Part shown: positions 27,036-38,418 of the stretch, piece after piece
Layout of the letters: the number at the start of each line of letters is the position of its first letter
Position numbering within the stretch: position 1 is the stretch's first letter
Source: Enterobacter vonholyi
Lineage (GTDB): Bacteria; Pseudomonadota; Gammaproteobacteria; Enterobacterales; Enterobacteriaceae
Direction: 5' to 3'
DNA: 64,000 nucleotides
Assembly (NCBI RefSeq): GCF_008364555.1
Contig: NZ_VTUC01000006.1
Coordinates: forward strand, 496,001-560,000
Translations under genes and position numbers: made by a program
Notes under the pieces: model-generated
What the model was told of the DNA's origin: nothing
Seen by the model: only the letters and a program-made list of their open reading frames with translations
Database searches by the model: none

Positions 27036-29060
27036 TTAGCCTTTTGCGTTGTTCAGGGTGGTGACCAGGGTGCGCTTGTCCAGCAGCGGCGAGAGGATCT
27101 CGCCATCAGGCTGGCCGGGGCCATACACCGCGTTAAACGGAATGGCGTAGCGGTTTCGCTTCGTCAGAAAATCCGCGATAAACGCGGACGGCTGGCTCCA
27201 GTCTCCGCGCAGGGCCACCACGTCCGGCTGGCGCAGCGCGGCAATCACGTCCGGCTGGCTGAGCACCCGATGCTCGTTAACTTTGCAGGTCACGCACCAG
27301 TCCGCGGAAATATCCACAAACACCCGTTTCCCCTGCGCCAGCGCGTTCTCGATAGCCTTTTCACTGAGCGGCTGCCACGGGATAGTCTGCGCAACGTTTT
27401 GTGCCGGAGCGTCAGGCGCCGCGTTAAGCAGACCGCGCACCTGATACCCGCCGAACGCCGACAGCGCGATGACCACCAGCCAGAACAGCGGCGAAGATTT
27501 TTGCCCCTTTAGCGCAAACAGCACCAGCGCGACGGCAGTCAGCCCCAGCATCACGATCTGGCTGACCGCCTCGCCCAGATGCACGCTCAACAGCGTCGCC
27601 AGCCAGAGGCTGGAGGCCAGCATCATCAGGCCGAGGATGACCTTGAGCGTGTTCATCCAGCGGCCGGGTTTTGGCAGCAGCATGGCCGTTTTCGGCACCA
27701 GGGCAACGAACAGCCACGGCAGGCTCATGCCCACGCCCAGCATCAGGAAGATAAGCCACAGGGCGTGCAGCGGCGCGCCAAGGGCAAAGGCGACCGCGGT
27801 ACCGAGGAACGGCGCGGAGCACGGCGTCGCCAGCAGAGTGGCGAACATCCCTTCGCAAAAGCTGCCGCCGATCCCCGATCCCCCTGCCGTCGCCAGCCGT
27901 CCTGCGGCAGAAGAAGGCAGCAGCATTTCAAATGCTCCAAACAGGTTCTGCGCAAACAGGAAGGTCACGGCGACCATCAGGCCGATAAACCACGGGTTCT
28001 GGAACTGAATGCCCCACCCCAGCGACGCTCCGGCCAGCTTCAGCGCGGTGACCATCCCGGCCAGCAGCATAAAGGAGGTGAGGATCCCGGCGCTGGTGGC
28101 GAAGAAGCGTAGCCGGATGGTACGCCTGTCCGATCCCGCCTGAAGGATGCTGTTAAGCTTCATGCCCATCACCGGCAGCACGCAGGGCATCAGGTTCAGG
28201 ATCAGCCCGCCCAGCAGCGCAAAGAGCACCATTTTTCCCGTCCCGCCCGGCGCGGAGGTCTCTTCGGGCGTTGTCCCAACGGTCATGGTGGTTTGCTGCG
28301 CCCGATCGCCGTTGGTCAGCACAAACGACAGCCTTTTGCCTGCCAGCGAGGCGGGTTTGTCTCCCCATTCGTCGGTCACGGGTACCGTCACCCGAAGCGC
28401 AGTGCCGTCATGTTTAATAACCGGCTCGCCGGGCAGAATATCGCCCTCCAGCGGATCAAAGTAGATCCCCGGATTGTCCCATTTCCCATCCGTGGTGCCG
28501 GTAATCACCAGCTTGTCGCCAGAGAGCCAGGCGGAGAGATCCGTGGATACGCCAGACGTGCCTGGAACGGCGCGCATCGCTTGCTCGAAGTCGCTGCGGA
28601 AGCCCTCATCCACCGGCTGGGTAAAATCGAGATGCAGCGGGTAGTCCGTCAGCAGGCAGACGTTGCTGCACGTAGAGAGCGTCAGCGTCCCATCGAGCGT
28701 GTCGCCCTTCACCCCGTCGAGAACGATCGGGATAGTGACCTTATCGTGATAGCCCTGCGTCGTCATGCCGGAGATATCGAAACGCGACGGAACCGGCCAG
28801 GACCAGCTGTCCGTTATGCCGTCCGGCCAGCTGATTTTCGGCGCCACGCCGCCCTCGCCCGGCGATCGCCAGTAGGTTTTCCAGCCGGGCTTTAGCTCAA
28901 CGGTGAGCAGACCCTTAATGTGCGTTTGTTCCCTCTCCGCCTGAAAGCGGATGCGGGCGTGATCGTTTTGTGGGGAGACCAGCCAGCCGGTGTCCGCCGC
29001 ATGGACAATGCCAATGCAGGACAGCCACAGGAAGACGAATCCCCTGAAGAGGTTAACCAT
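27036..29060 (-). CDS. scsB: ScsB, DsbD-like transmembrane thiol reductant transporter
   Basis: A 674-residue three-part protein. Signal peptide (ends VHA), a long N-terminal periplasmic domain (about 20-270), an eight-helix membrane domain with the redox cysteines in MPCVLPVMG and ATPCSAPFLG, and a C-terminal thioredoxin domain with DWCVTCKVNE. This is the ScsB arrangement: it carries electrons from cytoplasmic thioredoxin across the membrane to ScsC. It is the second gene of a scsA-scsB-scsC-dsbG row, 48 nt after scsA. Confidence 0.9.
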   Translation of the reverse strand: MVNLFRGFVFLWLSCIGIVHAADTGWLVSPQNDHARIRFQAEREQTHIKGLLTVELKPGWKTYWRSPGEGGVAPKISWPDGITDSWSWPVPSRFDISGMTTQGYHDKVTIPIVLDGVKGDTLDGTLTLSTCSNVCLLTDYPLHLDFTQPVDEGFRSDFEQAMRAVPGTSGVSTDLSAWLSGDKLVITGTTDGKWDNPGIYFDPLEGDILPGEPVIKHDGTALRVTVPVTDEWGDKPASLAGKRLSFVLTNGDRAQQTTMTVGTTPEETSAPGGTGKMVLFALLGGLILNLMPCVLPVMGMKLNSILQAGSDRRTIRLRFFATSAGILTSFMLLAGMVTALKLAGASLGWGIQFQNPWFIGLMVAVTFLFAQNLFGAFEMLLPSSAAGRLATAGGSGIGGSFCEGMFATLLATPCSAPFLGTAVAFALGAPLHALWLIFLMLGVGMSLPWLFVALVPKTAMLLPKPGRWMNTLKVILGLMMLASSLWLATLLSVHLGEAVSQIVMLGLTAVALVLFALKGQKSSPLFWLVVIALSAFGGYQVRGLLNAAPDAPAQNVAQTIPWQPLSEKAIENALAQGKRVFVDISADWCVTCKVNEHRVLSQPDVIAALRQPDVVALRGDWSQPSAFIADFLTKRNRYAIPFNAVYGPGQPDGEILSPLLDKRTLVTTLNNAKG

Positions 29061-29108
29061 GTTGTACTCCGTGAACAGTGAAAAATTATCGTGTGAGGAC
29101 GATGTTTA

Positions 29109-29477
29109 TCATTCACGGAAAACGCAGTTTTTCAGGTGTATTCGGGGAGGCGGTGCCTGAACGGGCTGTTCCGCGGGAGCCAGTGCCCGCCCTTGCGTAA
29201 ACAGCTGCAGCAGCGCGAAGAAGATAATAATGGCCGGTAACGCACCGTCGAAGAACAGCGGCTGGGCGCAGAGAAGCGAGTGAGCGCCTAGCTGACAGGG
29301 CGATGGCCCGGACTGCTCGGTGCTGGTTTGCGTTGGGGCATCAGCACTCAGAGAAATCTGCGGATCCAGTCCCTGTAAAAAATGGTTGAGCATCACCGCA
29401 CGCTGCACGAGGCAAAGCGCCATCGCAAGACAGGTGATAATCAAAAGCCATTTTCCGAGGAGCTGACGGTTGCGCAT
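29109..29477 (-). CDS. scsA: ScsA-like small membrane protein, copper tolerance locus
   Basis: A 122-residue protein with an N-terminal membrane segment (about 10-32), a Cys pair in SPCQLGAHSLLCAQ, a second membrane segment (about 80-98) and the tail PPPRIHLKNCVFRE. Size (Salmonella ScsA is about 120), membrane layout and position directly before scsB support ScsA. Its biochemical role is not established; it is associated with copper and peroxide tolerance. I chose ATG 29477; an in-frame TTG at 29495 would add six residues. Confidence 0.7.
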   Translation of the reverse strand: MRNRQLLGKWLLIITCLAMALCLVQRAVMLNHFLQGLDPQISLSADAPTQTSTEQSGPSPCQLGAHSLLCAQPLFFDGALPAIIIFFALLQLFTQGRALAPAEQPVQAPPPRIHLKNCVFRE

Positions 29478-29564
29478 AACATTCCAGAGTGACAAGACGC
29501 CCCGATCATAAACGATAGTGATGAATCTACAAGTGCCGGAAGTGTAAGGTTTTGTCTGTCGCCG

Positions 29565-30134
29565 CTATTCGCCCGTCAGCGCGTCATAGACGTCCCGCAG
29601 CCGCGTGCGCAGAAACAGCACCGCCTTGTGCTTGCGGGATAACAGCGCCTGTTCGCTGGCGCCGGTCTCCTCTGCCAGCATTTTGATGCTGTAGCCGTGG
29701 AGCTCGGTCTTTTCAAATACCTCCCGCTGCGGCGGAGGAAGTTCAGACAGCGCCTGCCCCAGTTCTTCCCACAGCAGCGTCTTGAGGTACTCCTCTTCCG
29801 GCGTGTGCGGTACGCCGAACAGGGTTTCGGCCAGCTCGTCTTCCGGAAAACCCTCGTCGTCTTCGCCCGTAAAATAGCCGGAGAGCGACACCTCACGCTT
29901 TTTGCGCGCCCGGTCGGTCATCTCGTTACGCGCCGCGCGGAACAGCCAGGCGGCGACGTTTTCGACCGGCTGCTCCACTTTCATCAGCTGATACGTCACT
30001 TCCTGCAAAATGTCGTCGGCATCATCGCGCACGGAGATCCGTCCGCGAATGAAGGCTTTCAGCCGGGCGCGGCAGGCATTGAGCGCCGACATCAGCATGG
30101 ATCCGCCCGTCTCCCCGGCTTTCATCTCGCTCAC
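29565..30134 (-). CDS. ECF-type RNA polymerase sigma factor
   Basis: A 189-residue sigma-70 family protein with only regions 2 and 4. Region 2 includes DDADDILQEVTYQLMKV and VENVAAWLFRAARNEMTD; region 4 includes ELPPPQREVFEKTELHG and SIKMLAEETGASEQALLSRK. An acidic linker (GEDDEGFPEDELAETLFG) joins them. It is coupled by a 4-nt overlap to the upstream His-rich membrane protein gene, the usual place for an anti-sigma or sensor. The scsA gene lies about 90 nt downstream on the same strand, so the scs genes are a plausible part of its regulon. Confidence 0.85.
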   Translation of the reverse strand: MSEMKAGETGGSMLMSALNACRARLKAFIRGRISVRDDADDILQEVTYQLMKVEQPVENVAAWLFRAARNEMTDRARKKREVSLSGYFTGEDDEGFPEDELAETLFGVPHTPEEEYLKTLLWEELGQALSELPPPQREVFEKTELHGYSIKMLAEETGASEQALLSRKHKAVLFLRTRLRDVYDALTGE

Positions 30135-30550
30135 TCTGCATCCGGCGCTTTTGGCGTGGCTTCATCGCGCTTATCGTCACGATGACCGTGCCAGCCGCAG
30201 TGCCCGCGACCGTGGCGACCAAACCCTTCGCGACGCTGCTGAATAAACGCCTCGCGCTGTTCGGGCGTCATGTTCATCCAGCGCTCGTGCATCCGGCGGT
30301 GCGCGCCAAACATCCCGGGGCGGAAACCTAAGCCGCCAAACAGAATGCGGCTCAGCACCAGAATGCCCAGCGCCTGCCAGAATCCGATGGCCTTCACGCC
30401 CAGGATCGCCGGGAGCAAGGCGTTCCACAGGGACATCACCAGCAGGCCGAGCACGATGAAAATCACCGCGCCGATGACTAAGCCCTTGCCCATACGGTGA
30501 CGACCGAATCCGCGCCCGTGACCTCTGCCGTGCATTTCAAAATCTCTCAT
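30131..30550 (-). CDS. His-rich small membrane protein, candidate metal sensor/anti-sigma
   Basis: A 139-residue protein with a basic, His/Gly-rich start (MHGRGHGRGFGRHRMGKG), two hydrophobic segments (about 22-42 and 54-74), then MTPEQREAFIQQRREGFGRH followed by another His-rich stretch. The MTPEQR phrase is reminiscent of Spy/ZraP-like metal-responsive proteins, but there is no signal peptide. It comes first in the operon, with the ECF sigma ATG overlapping its stop (ATGA). I infer that it senses a metal and holds the sigma factor, but it does not match a defined anti-sigma family that I recognise. Confidence 0.6.
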   Translation of the reverse strand: MRDFEMHGRGHGRGFGRHRMGKGLVIGAVIFIVLGLLVMSLWNALLPAILGVKAIGFWQALGILVLSRILFGGLGFRPGMFGAHRRMHERWMNMTPEQREAFIQQRREGFGRHGRGHCGWHGHRDDKRDEATPKAPDAE

Positions 30551-30699
30551 GGTGTTTACCTCGTTTACAGTAACTGATTATGGCTTGTGATGAGGTAGAC
30601 GGATGAGGGAGGCAAATATTGCTTGGGGGAATGAATAATTTTGCGGGGAGCGTATTTTCACACGCCCCGTGAAAGCCATTGCTGGCGCTTGTTCACCGT

Positions 30700-31212
30700 T
30701 TAAGGCCGGTTTAGAGCGTTCTTAATTTCCAGGATTTTATCTGCACACTCTGCAGCTGATAACAGGGCGGTATCCAATATGAGATGTTCTCTTTCCCAGG
30801 TTTCGTACTCACGGTTTTTAACCTGTTCCCAGTCAGGATGCGTGAGCCCTGGAATATCAGAGACTCTGTTCTCTACGCGAAAACGATGTTCTTTTTCGTC
30901 TGAGCAGACAATTTCAACTTCCAGGAAAGGCACCTTCAACGACAGAGCAATATTGCGGAAAGCATCTCGCACAAGGTTAATATCATTAACGGAATCGGTC
31001 ACAACGGTGGAGCCCAGCTTAAGATTCTCACTTGCTAAGCCATAGAGGGCAAAATAGCCCTCCGGACCCGTTTTCTGGCCGGGTTCAGAAACTGAACGAA
31101 TGGCCTGCTCAACGGTATCAACCCGCAGATAAACAGCCCCCAGCCTTTGAGCAACAATTTTTGCAACGGTACTTTTACCGCTGCCGGGTAGCCCACTAAA
31201 AATGATTAACAT
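30700..31212 (-). CDS. P-loop kinase-like ATP-binding protein
   Basis: A 170-residue protein starting directly with a Walker A motif (MLIIFSGLPGSGKST), followed by VYLRVDTVEQAIR and a CSDEKEHRFRVENR segment that resembles the lid of small-molecule kinases of the AAA_33/adenylylsulfate-kinase-like group. The phosphate acceptor is unknown; similar proteins phosphorylate aminoglycosides, chloramphenicol or nucleosides. It is monocistronic and noticeably less GC-rich than its neighbours, which hints at later acquisition. Confidence 0.7.
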   Translation of the reverse strand: MLIIFSGLPGSGKSTVAKIVAQRLGAVYLRVDTVEQAIRSVSEPGQKTGPEGYFALYGLASENLKLGSTVVTDSVNDINLVRDAFRNIALSLKVPFLEVEIVCSDEKEHRFRVENRVSDIPGLTHPDWEQVKNREYETWEREHLILDTALLSAAECADKILEIKNALNRP

Positions 31213-31296
31213 AACTTTCCCTGGTGATAGTTAATATTAGATTTGTGCTGCCTGTAGAGATCTCCTGAATTATACAGTTACGGTTATGCCAGGTAC

Positions 31297-31318
31297 AAAA
31301 AAGGCTCCTTGCGGAGCC
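31297..31318 (-). terminator. Rho-independent terminator of the chemoreceptor gene
   Basis: On the minus strand GGCTCC-GCAA-GGAGCC is followed by TTTTTT, starting 13 nt after the chemoreceptor stop. Compact and canonical. Confidence 0.9.
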
Positions 31319-31330
31319 TCCCTCATTCAA

Positions 31331-32881
31331 TCAAGCCTGCACCGGCAACCTAAAACTCGAAATACTCCGTGAAAGCTGCTGCGCCTGCTCTTCCAGCGAG
31401 GCCGCTGCCGCGGCGGACTGCTGCACCAGCGCGGCGTTCTGCTGGGTCACGCCGTCCATTTCGGTCACCGCCTGCCCGACCTGGCCGATCCCGCGGCTCT
31501 GCTCTTCAGATGCGACGGAGATCTGCTCCATCAGAGTATTCACTTTATTCACCGACGTAATGATCGAGTCAATCACCTCGCCCGAGCGGCTCACCAGCTC
31601 CGCACCGTTTTTCACGCTGGATACCGACTGCGCGATCAGGCTTTCAATGTCCTTAGCCGCCACCGCGCTTTTCTGCGCCAGAGTGCGCACTTCGCTGGCC
31701 ACGACCGCAAAGCCGCGACCCTGCGTACCGGCGCGCGCCGCTTCAACCGCCGCGTTCAGCGCCAGGATGTTGGTCTGGAAGGCGATGCTGTTAATCACGC
31801 TGGTGATGTCTTCAATGCGCTTCGAGTTCGCCGCGATGGTATTCATCGTGTCGATGACTTCACGAGTCACCGCTTCACCGGTGTGGGCATTTTTCACCGC
31901 GTCCTGCACCAGTTTACCGGCCTGATAAACGTTGTCGGTATTGTTCGCCACCGTCGCGCTCAGCTCTTCCATGCTGGCCGCCGTCTGGGTTAACGCCGAA
32001 GCCTGCTGTTCGGTGCGTGACGCCAGGTCGATATTTCCGGAGGCAATCTCCTGCGCTGCGTGCGTTACGGTATGGCTCGCATCGCGCACCTGGGCGATTG
32101 TCGCCAGCAGTGCCTGACGCATCTGCTCCATCGAGCCCATCAGATGGTCGATTTCGTTGCTTGTACTCCCCTTCACCGGCACCGGAATGTCCAGCTTGCC
32201 TGCCGCAATCTGGCTGCAGTGCTCGCGCGCCAGGTTGATCGGCGCAAAGACAAAGCGCTTCATCAGCAGGCTGACGGCGATAATCACCACCACAAACAGG
32301 CTGGCGATAGCGGCAACGATCGCCAGGCCAGAGACGAAGTTACTGCTCGCATCTTCGTTCAGGCTTTTGGCGTATTTCTGGTGGACGGAAAGCACCTGGT
32401 CGAGAACGATCTCGTACTGGCGGTCAAGGCGGGAGACTTCCGGGATCAGCGCGTTGAATTTAGCCACATCGTGCGCCTCGGCGGCGTCGATCAGCGGCGC
32501 CAGCCCCTGGTTGCGGTAGTTTTGCCAGCCGTCCTGATAGGCTGTCACCAGCGGCGCTTCATCCGGCAGACGCGGCGACGCCATAAAGGCCGCAAAGGCG
32601 TGGTCCGCTTTGGTCAGCGCCTCTTTCACGGCGGCAAGCTTGGCAGCCTCGTCGGCAGTATTACCCGCTTCCACCATCTTCACATACTCCATAACCCTCA
32701 CGCGTAGCGTACGGCTGTGGTTGATGGGGTCAATAATGGACAGCACAACCTGGATCTCTTTGTTGACGTTATCCAGCGAATTATTACTTTTAATGATGAG
32801 GCCAACGCTGGTGACGGTGCTGACAACAAAGAAGAAAAGCAGCGAGAACAGGACAATCAGGGACGACTTTTTCAACGACAT
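31331..32881 (-). CDS. Methyl-accepting chemotaxis protein
   Basis: A 516-residue transmembrane chemoreceptor: TM1 about 7-30, periplasmic four-helix TarH-type domain with [11 protein letters not shown] near the expected ligand-contact arginines, TM2 about 185-208, HAMP, methylation helices and the invariant tip ([20 protein letters not shown]). The C-terminus ends SFRLPVQA without the NWETF-type pentapeptide, so it depends on other receptors for efficient methylation. The ligand is unknown. I chose ATG 32881 because GAGG lies 9 nt upstream; a TTG at 32896 is the longer alternative. It sits beside the sucrose operon but has its own terminator. Confidence 0.9.
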   Translation of the reverse strand: MSLKKSSLIVLFSLLFFFVVSTVTSVGLIIKSNNSLDNVNKEIQVVLSIIDPINHSRTLRVRVMEYVKMVEAGNTADEAAKLAAVKEALTKADHAFAAFMASPRLPDEAPLVTAYQDGWQNYRNQGLAPLIDAAEAHDVAKFNALIPEVSRLDRQYEIVLDQVLSVHQKYAKSLNEDASSNFVSGLAIVAAIASLFVVVIIAVSLLMKRFVFAPINLAREHCSQIAAGKLDIPVPVKGSTSNEIDHLMGSMEQMRQALLATIAQVRDASHTVTHAAQEIASGNIDLASRTEQQASALTQTAASMEELSATVANNTDNVYQAGKLVQDAVKNAHTGEAVTREVIDTMNTIAANSKRIEDITSVINSIAFQTNILALNAAVEAARAGTQGRGFAVVASEVRTLAQKSAVAAKDIESLIAQSVSSVKNGAELVSRSGEVIDSIITSVNKVNTLMEQISVASEEQSRGIGQVGQAVTEMDGVTQQNAALVQQSAAAAASLEEQAQQLSRSISSFRLPVQA

Positions 32882-32970
32882 AAACCAATACCTCAAGGAG
32901 AATTATTCCTTATGGTTATCGGCGCTTCCAAAACTTAAATTAATTAAAGTTATTGAAGTATCCTGTCGGG

Positions 32971-33987
32971 CTATTTAGATGACTTATAGCGCCGCTGCAG
33001 GGTGGCAGACAGCTTGCGTTGCAACGGTTCCGGGGTCTCCCCCTCGATCAGTTTGCTAATCAAATCAAAGCAGTGCCACGCCAGCTGTCGGTTATCCTGG
33101 CGGATGGTATCCACCGGGATCGTCAGCGAATCGTAGAGATAGTGATCGTCAAAACTGGCTAACCTGATATCGCTTTGCAGCAGGTTATGCTGGCCCATAT
33201 AGCGCAGCACCCCTTCCAGCAGCCCGCAGGCGGCGGCGAAGAGCGCTTTTGGCGGACGCCCCAGGCGGGCGCAGAGTTCAGCAAACATCTCGTATCCGGA
33301 GCTCGGGTGATAGTTGCCGTGAATGATCCACTCGGGGCGCAGCTCCACGCCGGCCTCACGCAGCCCTTGCTTAAACCCTTCCAGTCGGTCGCGCGTCGGG
33401 GATAAGCGGGGCTGCCCGCCGAGGAAGTAGAACTCATCAGGATGCTGACGCGCAATGTCGGCCACCAGTTCGGTCGTCGGGGTAATGGAATCGGTGATCA
33501 CCAGCGGCAGCGCGCTGTCGTTGATGTGACGGTCAAACAGGACCACCGGCAGCTGCTCGCTGAGCTTATGGTAGTCCGCATCGTTGAGCATGCTGGAAGC
33601 CACAATCAGCCCGTCCACCTGACGCGCCACCATGTTGTTCACCACTACCGTCTCCTGCCCCGGGTTTTCATCGCTGCAGGAGATCAGCAGCTGAACGCCC
33701 GCCTCGCGGCACAGCGTTTCCAGCTCGTGAGAAAAGACGGCAAAACCGTAGTTGGTGATCTCCGGGACCACCAGACCAATGGTGTGGCTGCGGTTATCGC
33801 GCAGCGACCGGGCGTGAATGCTGGGCTGATAGTGGTGCTCTTTTGCAATTGCCAGCACGCGCTCGCGCGTCTCCTCCGCCACGCGAAGCTCTTTGCTGCG
33901 CCCGTTGAGGACCAGGCTGGCGGTGGCTTTTGATACGCCCGCCAGCTCCGCGATGTCTTTAATGGTGACGCGTTTTGTTTTTCTCAC
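32971..33987 (-). CDS. scrR: ScrR, LacI-family repressor of the sucrose operon
   Basis: A 338-residue LacI/GalR protein with the N-terminal helix-turn-helix ([20 protein letters not shown]) and a periplasmic-binding-like effector domain. The sequence closely resembles Klebsiella ScrR, and it closes the scrKYABR row, 28 nt after scrB. It should bind the CTAAACC-GGTTTAG type palindromes found upstream of scrY and scrK and be induced by fructose or fructose-1-phosphate, as described for Klebsiella. The start codon is GTG. Confidence 0.92.
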   Translation of the reverse strand: MRKTKRVTIKDIAELAGVSKATASLVLNGRSKELRVAEETRERVLAIAKEHHYQPSIHARSLRDNRSHTIGLVVPEITNYGFAVFSHELETLCREAGVQLLISCSDENPGQETVVVNNMVARQVDGLIVASSMLNDADYHKLSEQLPVVLFDRHINDSALPLVITDSITPTTELVADIARQHPDEFYFLGGQPRLSPTRDRLEGFKQGLREAGVELRPEWIIHGNYHPSSGYEMFAELCARLGRPPKALFAAACGLLEGVLRYMGQHNLLQSDIRLASFDDHYLYDSLTIPVDTIRQDNRQLAWHCFDLISKLIEGETPEPLQRKLSATLQRRYKSSK

Positions 33988-34015
33988 AACGACTTAGATC
34001 CGGCTGCCAAAACCC

Positions 34016-35422
34016 TCATTCTATCATGCAGGCGCGCAGCGACCAGTAGCGTAATGTGATATCGGACGCACCTTCGAATCGCACCCGGGACGGATGGTCA
34101 GGAAAATAGCGGCTGCTCATCACTCCTTCACCGTGGTTGATGAAGATTTCAACGCTGGAGCGGTCGCAGAGAACGCGTAAATGAGTGACGTCGCCCTGCC
34201 AGTAGCGGGTCAGCGTTTCACCGGTTTTCAGGCTCGCGCGTTCCAGACGCAAGCCCTGCTCATCGACCATAAGACGCAGCGCGCCGGCAAAATCGACGTT
34301 CACGCGCGCGGCGCTAAGCTCAAACTCCAGGCGCGTCGCGTCCAGCTCAGGCGCCTCGAGAGCGCGCCCCTGCCAGCGCTGCTCATCTTCACGCAGCGCC
34401 GCCAGCTCGCGCGCCGGGATCTGCCAGAGCCTGCCGTCGCGGTACCGTAATTCGCGCGGGCAGGTCATCTGGTGCATCCAGCCGTTCGCCCGGGTTGGCT
34501 GAAGCATCTCTTCCCCGTCCGGTACGCCCATCCAGCCGATCAGAATGCGGCGTCCGTCTTCCGCCAGCGTGGTTTGCGGTGCGTAAAACTCAAAGCCCGC
34601 GTCCAGCTCGTGGAGCTCGCCGTGATCGAATGCGGCGCTGGCGTAATCAAACGCCCCGCTCATCCAGGTAGCCGGATAGGTATTGAGGTAGCGATACGGC
34701 TCGCGCGCCAGCCCCTGCGGACAGCTGATCAGAACATGCGTTCCGTCGAGGTCAAACAGGTCCGGACACTCCCACATATAGCCCGCGTCCGTCAGGCCGT
34801 TAACCCCGTGACCGGCGATCTCCCCGCAGGACGTCCAGGCGTGCAAATCGGCTGACTTAAAGAGCAGCACCTTGCCGCGCTTTTGCACATCCTGCGCGCC
34901 GAGCGCCATGTACCACTCCCCTTCGTGCTGCCACACCTTCGGGTCGCGCACGTGTCCGGTGTAGCCTTCCGGCAGCGCCAGCACCGGCCCCAGCTTCGTA
35001 AACGTTCCGTCCGGCTGCTCCACGGCCAGGCACTGCCAGGCGGTGCGGCTGCCGTCATCGAACTTGACGTTGCCGGTGTAGCACAGTGTCAAAACGCCCT
35101 GGTTTACCACGGCGCTGCCGGAGTAGCAGCCGTTGCGGTCATACTCTTCGTCGGGCATCAGCGCCAGCGGCTCATGCCGCCAGTGCACGAGGTCCGCAGA
35201 GCTCCAGTGCCCCCAGCACTTGAAGCGATGCTCGCAGTCCAGCGGGTTCCACTGATAGAACAGGTGGTAGCGGCCGGCAAACCAGATAAACCCGTTCGGG
35301 TCGTTCATCAGCCCCGTCACCGGCGCGGCGTGCCATTGCGGATAGTGGCTATCCGCCAGCGCCCGCGGCTGACCTTTCATAACGGCCTGCAGGATCGCAG
35401 GCCAGCGGGAAGGTAACGTCAT
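34016..35422 (-). CDS. scrB: ScrB, sucrose-6-phosphate hydrolase (GH32)
   Basis: A 468-residue GH32 invertase-type enzyme. The nucleophile is D41 in MNDPNGFIWF, the transition-state Asp lies in HVRDPKVW, and the acid/base in WECPDLF. A C-terminal beta-sandwich follows. It splits sucrose-6-phosphate imported by ScrA into glucose-6-phosphate and fructose. Its ATG shares one base with the scrA stop (TAATG), indicating translational coupling. Confidence 0.95.
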   Translation of the reverse strand: MTLPSRWPAILQAVMKGQPRALADSHYPQWHAAPVTGLMNDPNGFIWFAGRYHLFYQWNPLDCEHRFKCWGHWSSADLVHWRHEPLALMPDEEYDRNGCYSGSAVVNQGVLTLCYTGNVKFDDGSRTAWQCLAVEQPDGTFTKLGPVLALPEGYTGHVRDPKVWQHEGEWYMALGAQDVQKRGKVLLFKSADLHAWTSCGEIAGHGVNGLTDAGYMWECPDLFDLDGTHVLISCPQGLAREPYRYLNTYPATWMSGAFDYASAAFDHGELHELDAGFEFYAPQTTLAEDGRRILIGWMGVPDGEEMLQPTRANGWMHQMTCPRELRYRDGRLWQIPARELAALREDEQRWQGRALEAPELDATRLEFELSAARVNVDFAGALRLMVDEQGLRLERASLKTGETLTRYWQGDVTHLRVLCDRSSVEIFINHGEGVMSSRYFPDHPSRVRFEGASDITLRYWSLRACMIE

Positions 35423-36792
35423 TATTCAGAATCCGTTTTATATTTCAGCAGCAGCGAGACGGTAAACGCCACGCCGAAGGCAATCACCATGCCGATAATA
35501 TAGTTCAGCAGCGAGCTGGCCTGCACGATGGCCATGCCCGGGATGGCGGTCAGCCCGACGGCAGTCATGTATACATGTACGGAGACCACCCAGGCCCCGC
35601 CCACCGCGCCGCCAATCAGCGCGGCGATAAACGGCTTAACGAAGCGCAGGTTGATACCAAAAATGGCCGCTTCGGTGATGCCCAGCATCGCAGAGAACGC
35701 CGACGGTAAGGTAATGGCTTTGATTTTGGCATCTTTGGTTTTGAACCACACCGCCAGACAGGCGCCGCCCTGCGCCACGTTCGCCATGGCCCAGATCGGC
35801 AGCAGGAAGTTAACGCCAATCGACGGGTTACCCAGCAGCCCGGCTTCAATCGCGTGGAAGCTGTGGTGAATACCGGTGATCACAATTACCGAGTAAAGCC
35901 CGCCGAACAGTAGCCCGGCCAGCCAGCCCGCGTGGGCGATCAGCGTGCTCAGAATAAAGGAGATACCGTCCCCCAGAGCGCGCCCCGCCGGGCCGATAAT
36001 CAGCAAGGCGATAAAGCCGGAGATAACGACGGTGAGGAACGGGGTCAGGATCAGGTCTAACGCATCCGGGATCGCGCGGCGCAGGTTTTTCTCGACGATG
36101 CTCATAAACCAGACGGCCAGCAGCACCGGGAATACCGTGCCCTGATAGCCAATCATCGCAATCTCAAGACCGAAGAAGTTCATGGTGTGGAAGCCCGACG
36201 CCACGCCCCAGGCGTTGGTCAGCGCCGGGTGGGTCAGAATGCCGCCCAGCGTCGCGCCGAGGTACGGGTTACCGCCAAATTCGCGCGCGGCGGTGAAGCC
36301 AATCAGAATAGGCAGGATGATGAACGCCGCGGAGCTGCACATGTCCAGCATGATGTAGATGGCGTTATCCGCATTGACCCAGCCGTAGGTTTTCACCATG
36401 CCGAGAAGGCCCATCAGCAGACCGGACGCCACAATCGCGGGGATGATTGGCACAAAGATGTTGGAGAGCAGACGGGCAATGCGCTGGAACGGGTTCAGCT
36501 TGCGCGCCGCCAGATCTGCGGCTTCCGACTTGCTGGACTCACTTATCCCGGCCGCCTGAATAAACGCGGCATAAACCTTGTTGACCACGCCCGTACCAAA
36601 AATCACCTGCATCTGCCCGGCGTTACGGAAGCAGCCTTTTACGCCGTCGACCTTGCCGATGGCCTGCTGATCCGCCAGCGCGTCATCGACCAGCACCAGA
36701 CGAAGACGCGTTGCGCAGTGCGCCGCGCTGGCGATATTTTCCTTGCCACCGAGCAGCGGAATAAGCTCGCGGGCGATTTGATTAAAATCCAT
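35422..36792 (-). CDS. scrA: ScrA, sucrose PTS permease EIIBC
   Basis: A 456-residue PTS protein. The EIIB domain (about 1-90) carries the phosphocysteine in SAAHCATRLRLVL; the EIIC domain has about ten membrane segments with GITEAAIFGINL near the end. There is no EIIA domain, so the phosphate must come from the glucose EIIA (Crr), as known for ScrA in enteric bacteria. It follows scrY after a strong intercistronic hairpin. Confidence 0.94.
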   Translation of the reverse strand: MDFNQIARELIPLLGGKENIASAAHCATRLRLVLVDDALADQQAIGKVDGVKGCFRNAGQMQVIFGTGVVNKVYAAFIQAAGISESSKSEAADLAARKLNPFQRIARLLSNIFVPIIPAIVASGLLMGLLGMVKTYGWVNADNAIYIMLDMCSSAAFIILPILIGFTAAREFGGNPYLGATLGGILTHPALTNAWGVASGFHTMNFFGLEIAMIGYQGTVFPVLLAVWFMSIVEKNLRRAIPDALDLILTPFLTVVISGFIALLIIGPAGRALGDGISFILSTLIAHAGWLAGLLFGGLYSVIVITGIHHSFHAIEAGLLGNPSIGVNFLLPIWAMANVAQGGACLAVWFKTKDAKIKAITLPSAFSAMLGITEAAIFGINLRFVKPFIAALIGGAVGGAWVVSVHVYMTAVGLTAIPGMAIVQASSLLNYIIGMVIAFGVAFTVSLLLKYKTDSE

Positions 36793-36829
36793 AGATACCT
36801 CTGCCTGACTTCTTTTTATGATGTACGAA

Positions 36830-36852
36830 ACGCTCCCGCCAGGCGGGAGCGT
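36830..36852 (-). other. Intercistronic hairpin between scrY and scrA
   Basis: ACGCTCCCGCC and GGCGGGAGCGT are perfect complements separated by one base (effectively an 8-bp stem with a 7-nt loop). It lies 7 nt after the scrY stop and 37 nt before the scrA ATG, with TTTCG after it on the transcript. It probably stabilises scrY mRNA or attenuates read-through, giving more porin than permease. Confidence 0.7.
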
Positions 36853-36858
36853 GATGGG

Positions 36859-38388
<1,530 letters not shown>

Positions 38389-38418
38389 CTAAAAGAAGTC
38401 ATTAAACGTGCTAAATTG

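Noticed and set aside
29496-29564. Copper-responsive (CueR-type) operator before scsA: CCTTACACTTCCGGCACTTG
   Set aside because: It contains a CACTT direct repeat but no dyad symmetry expected of a MerR-family site.
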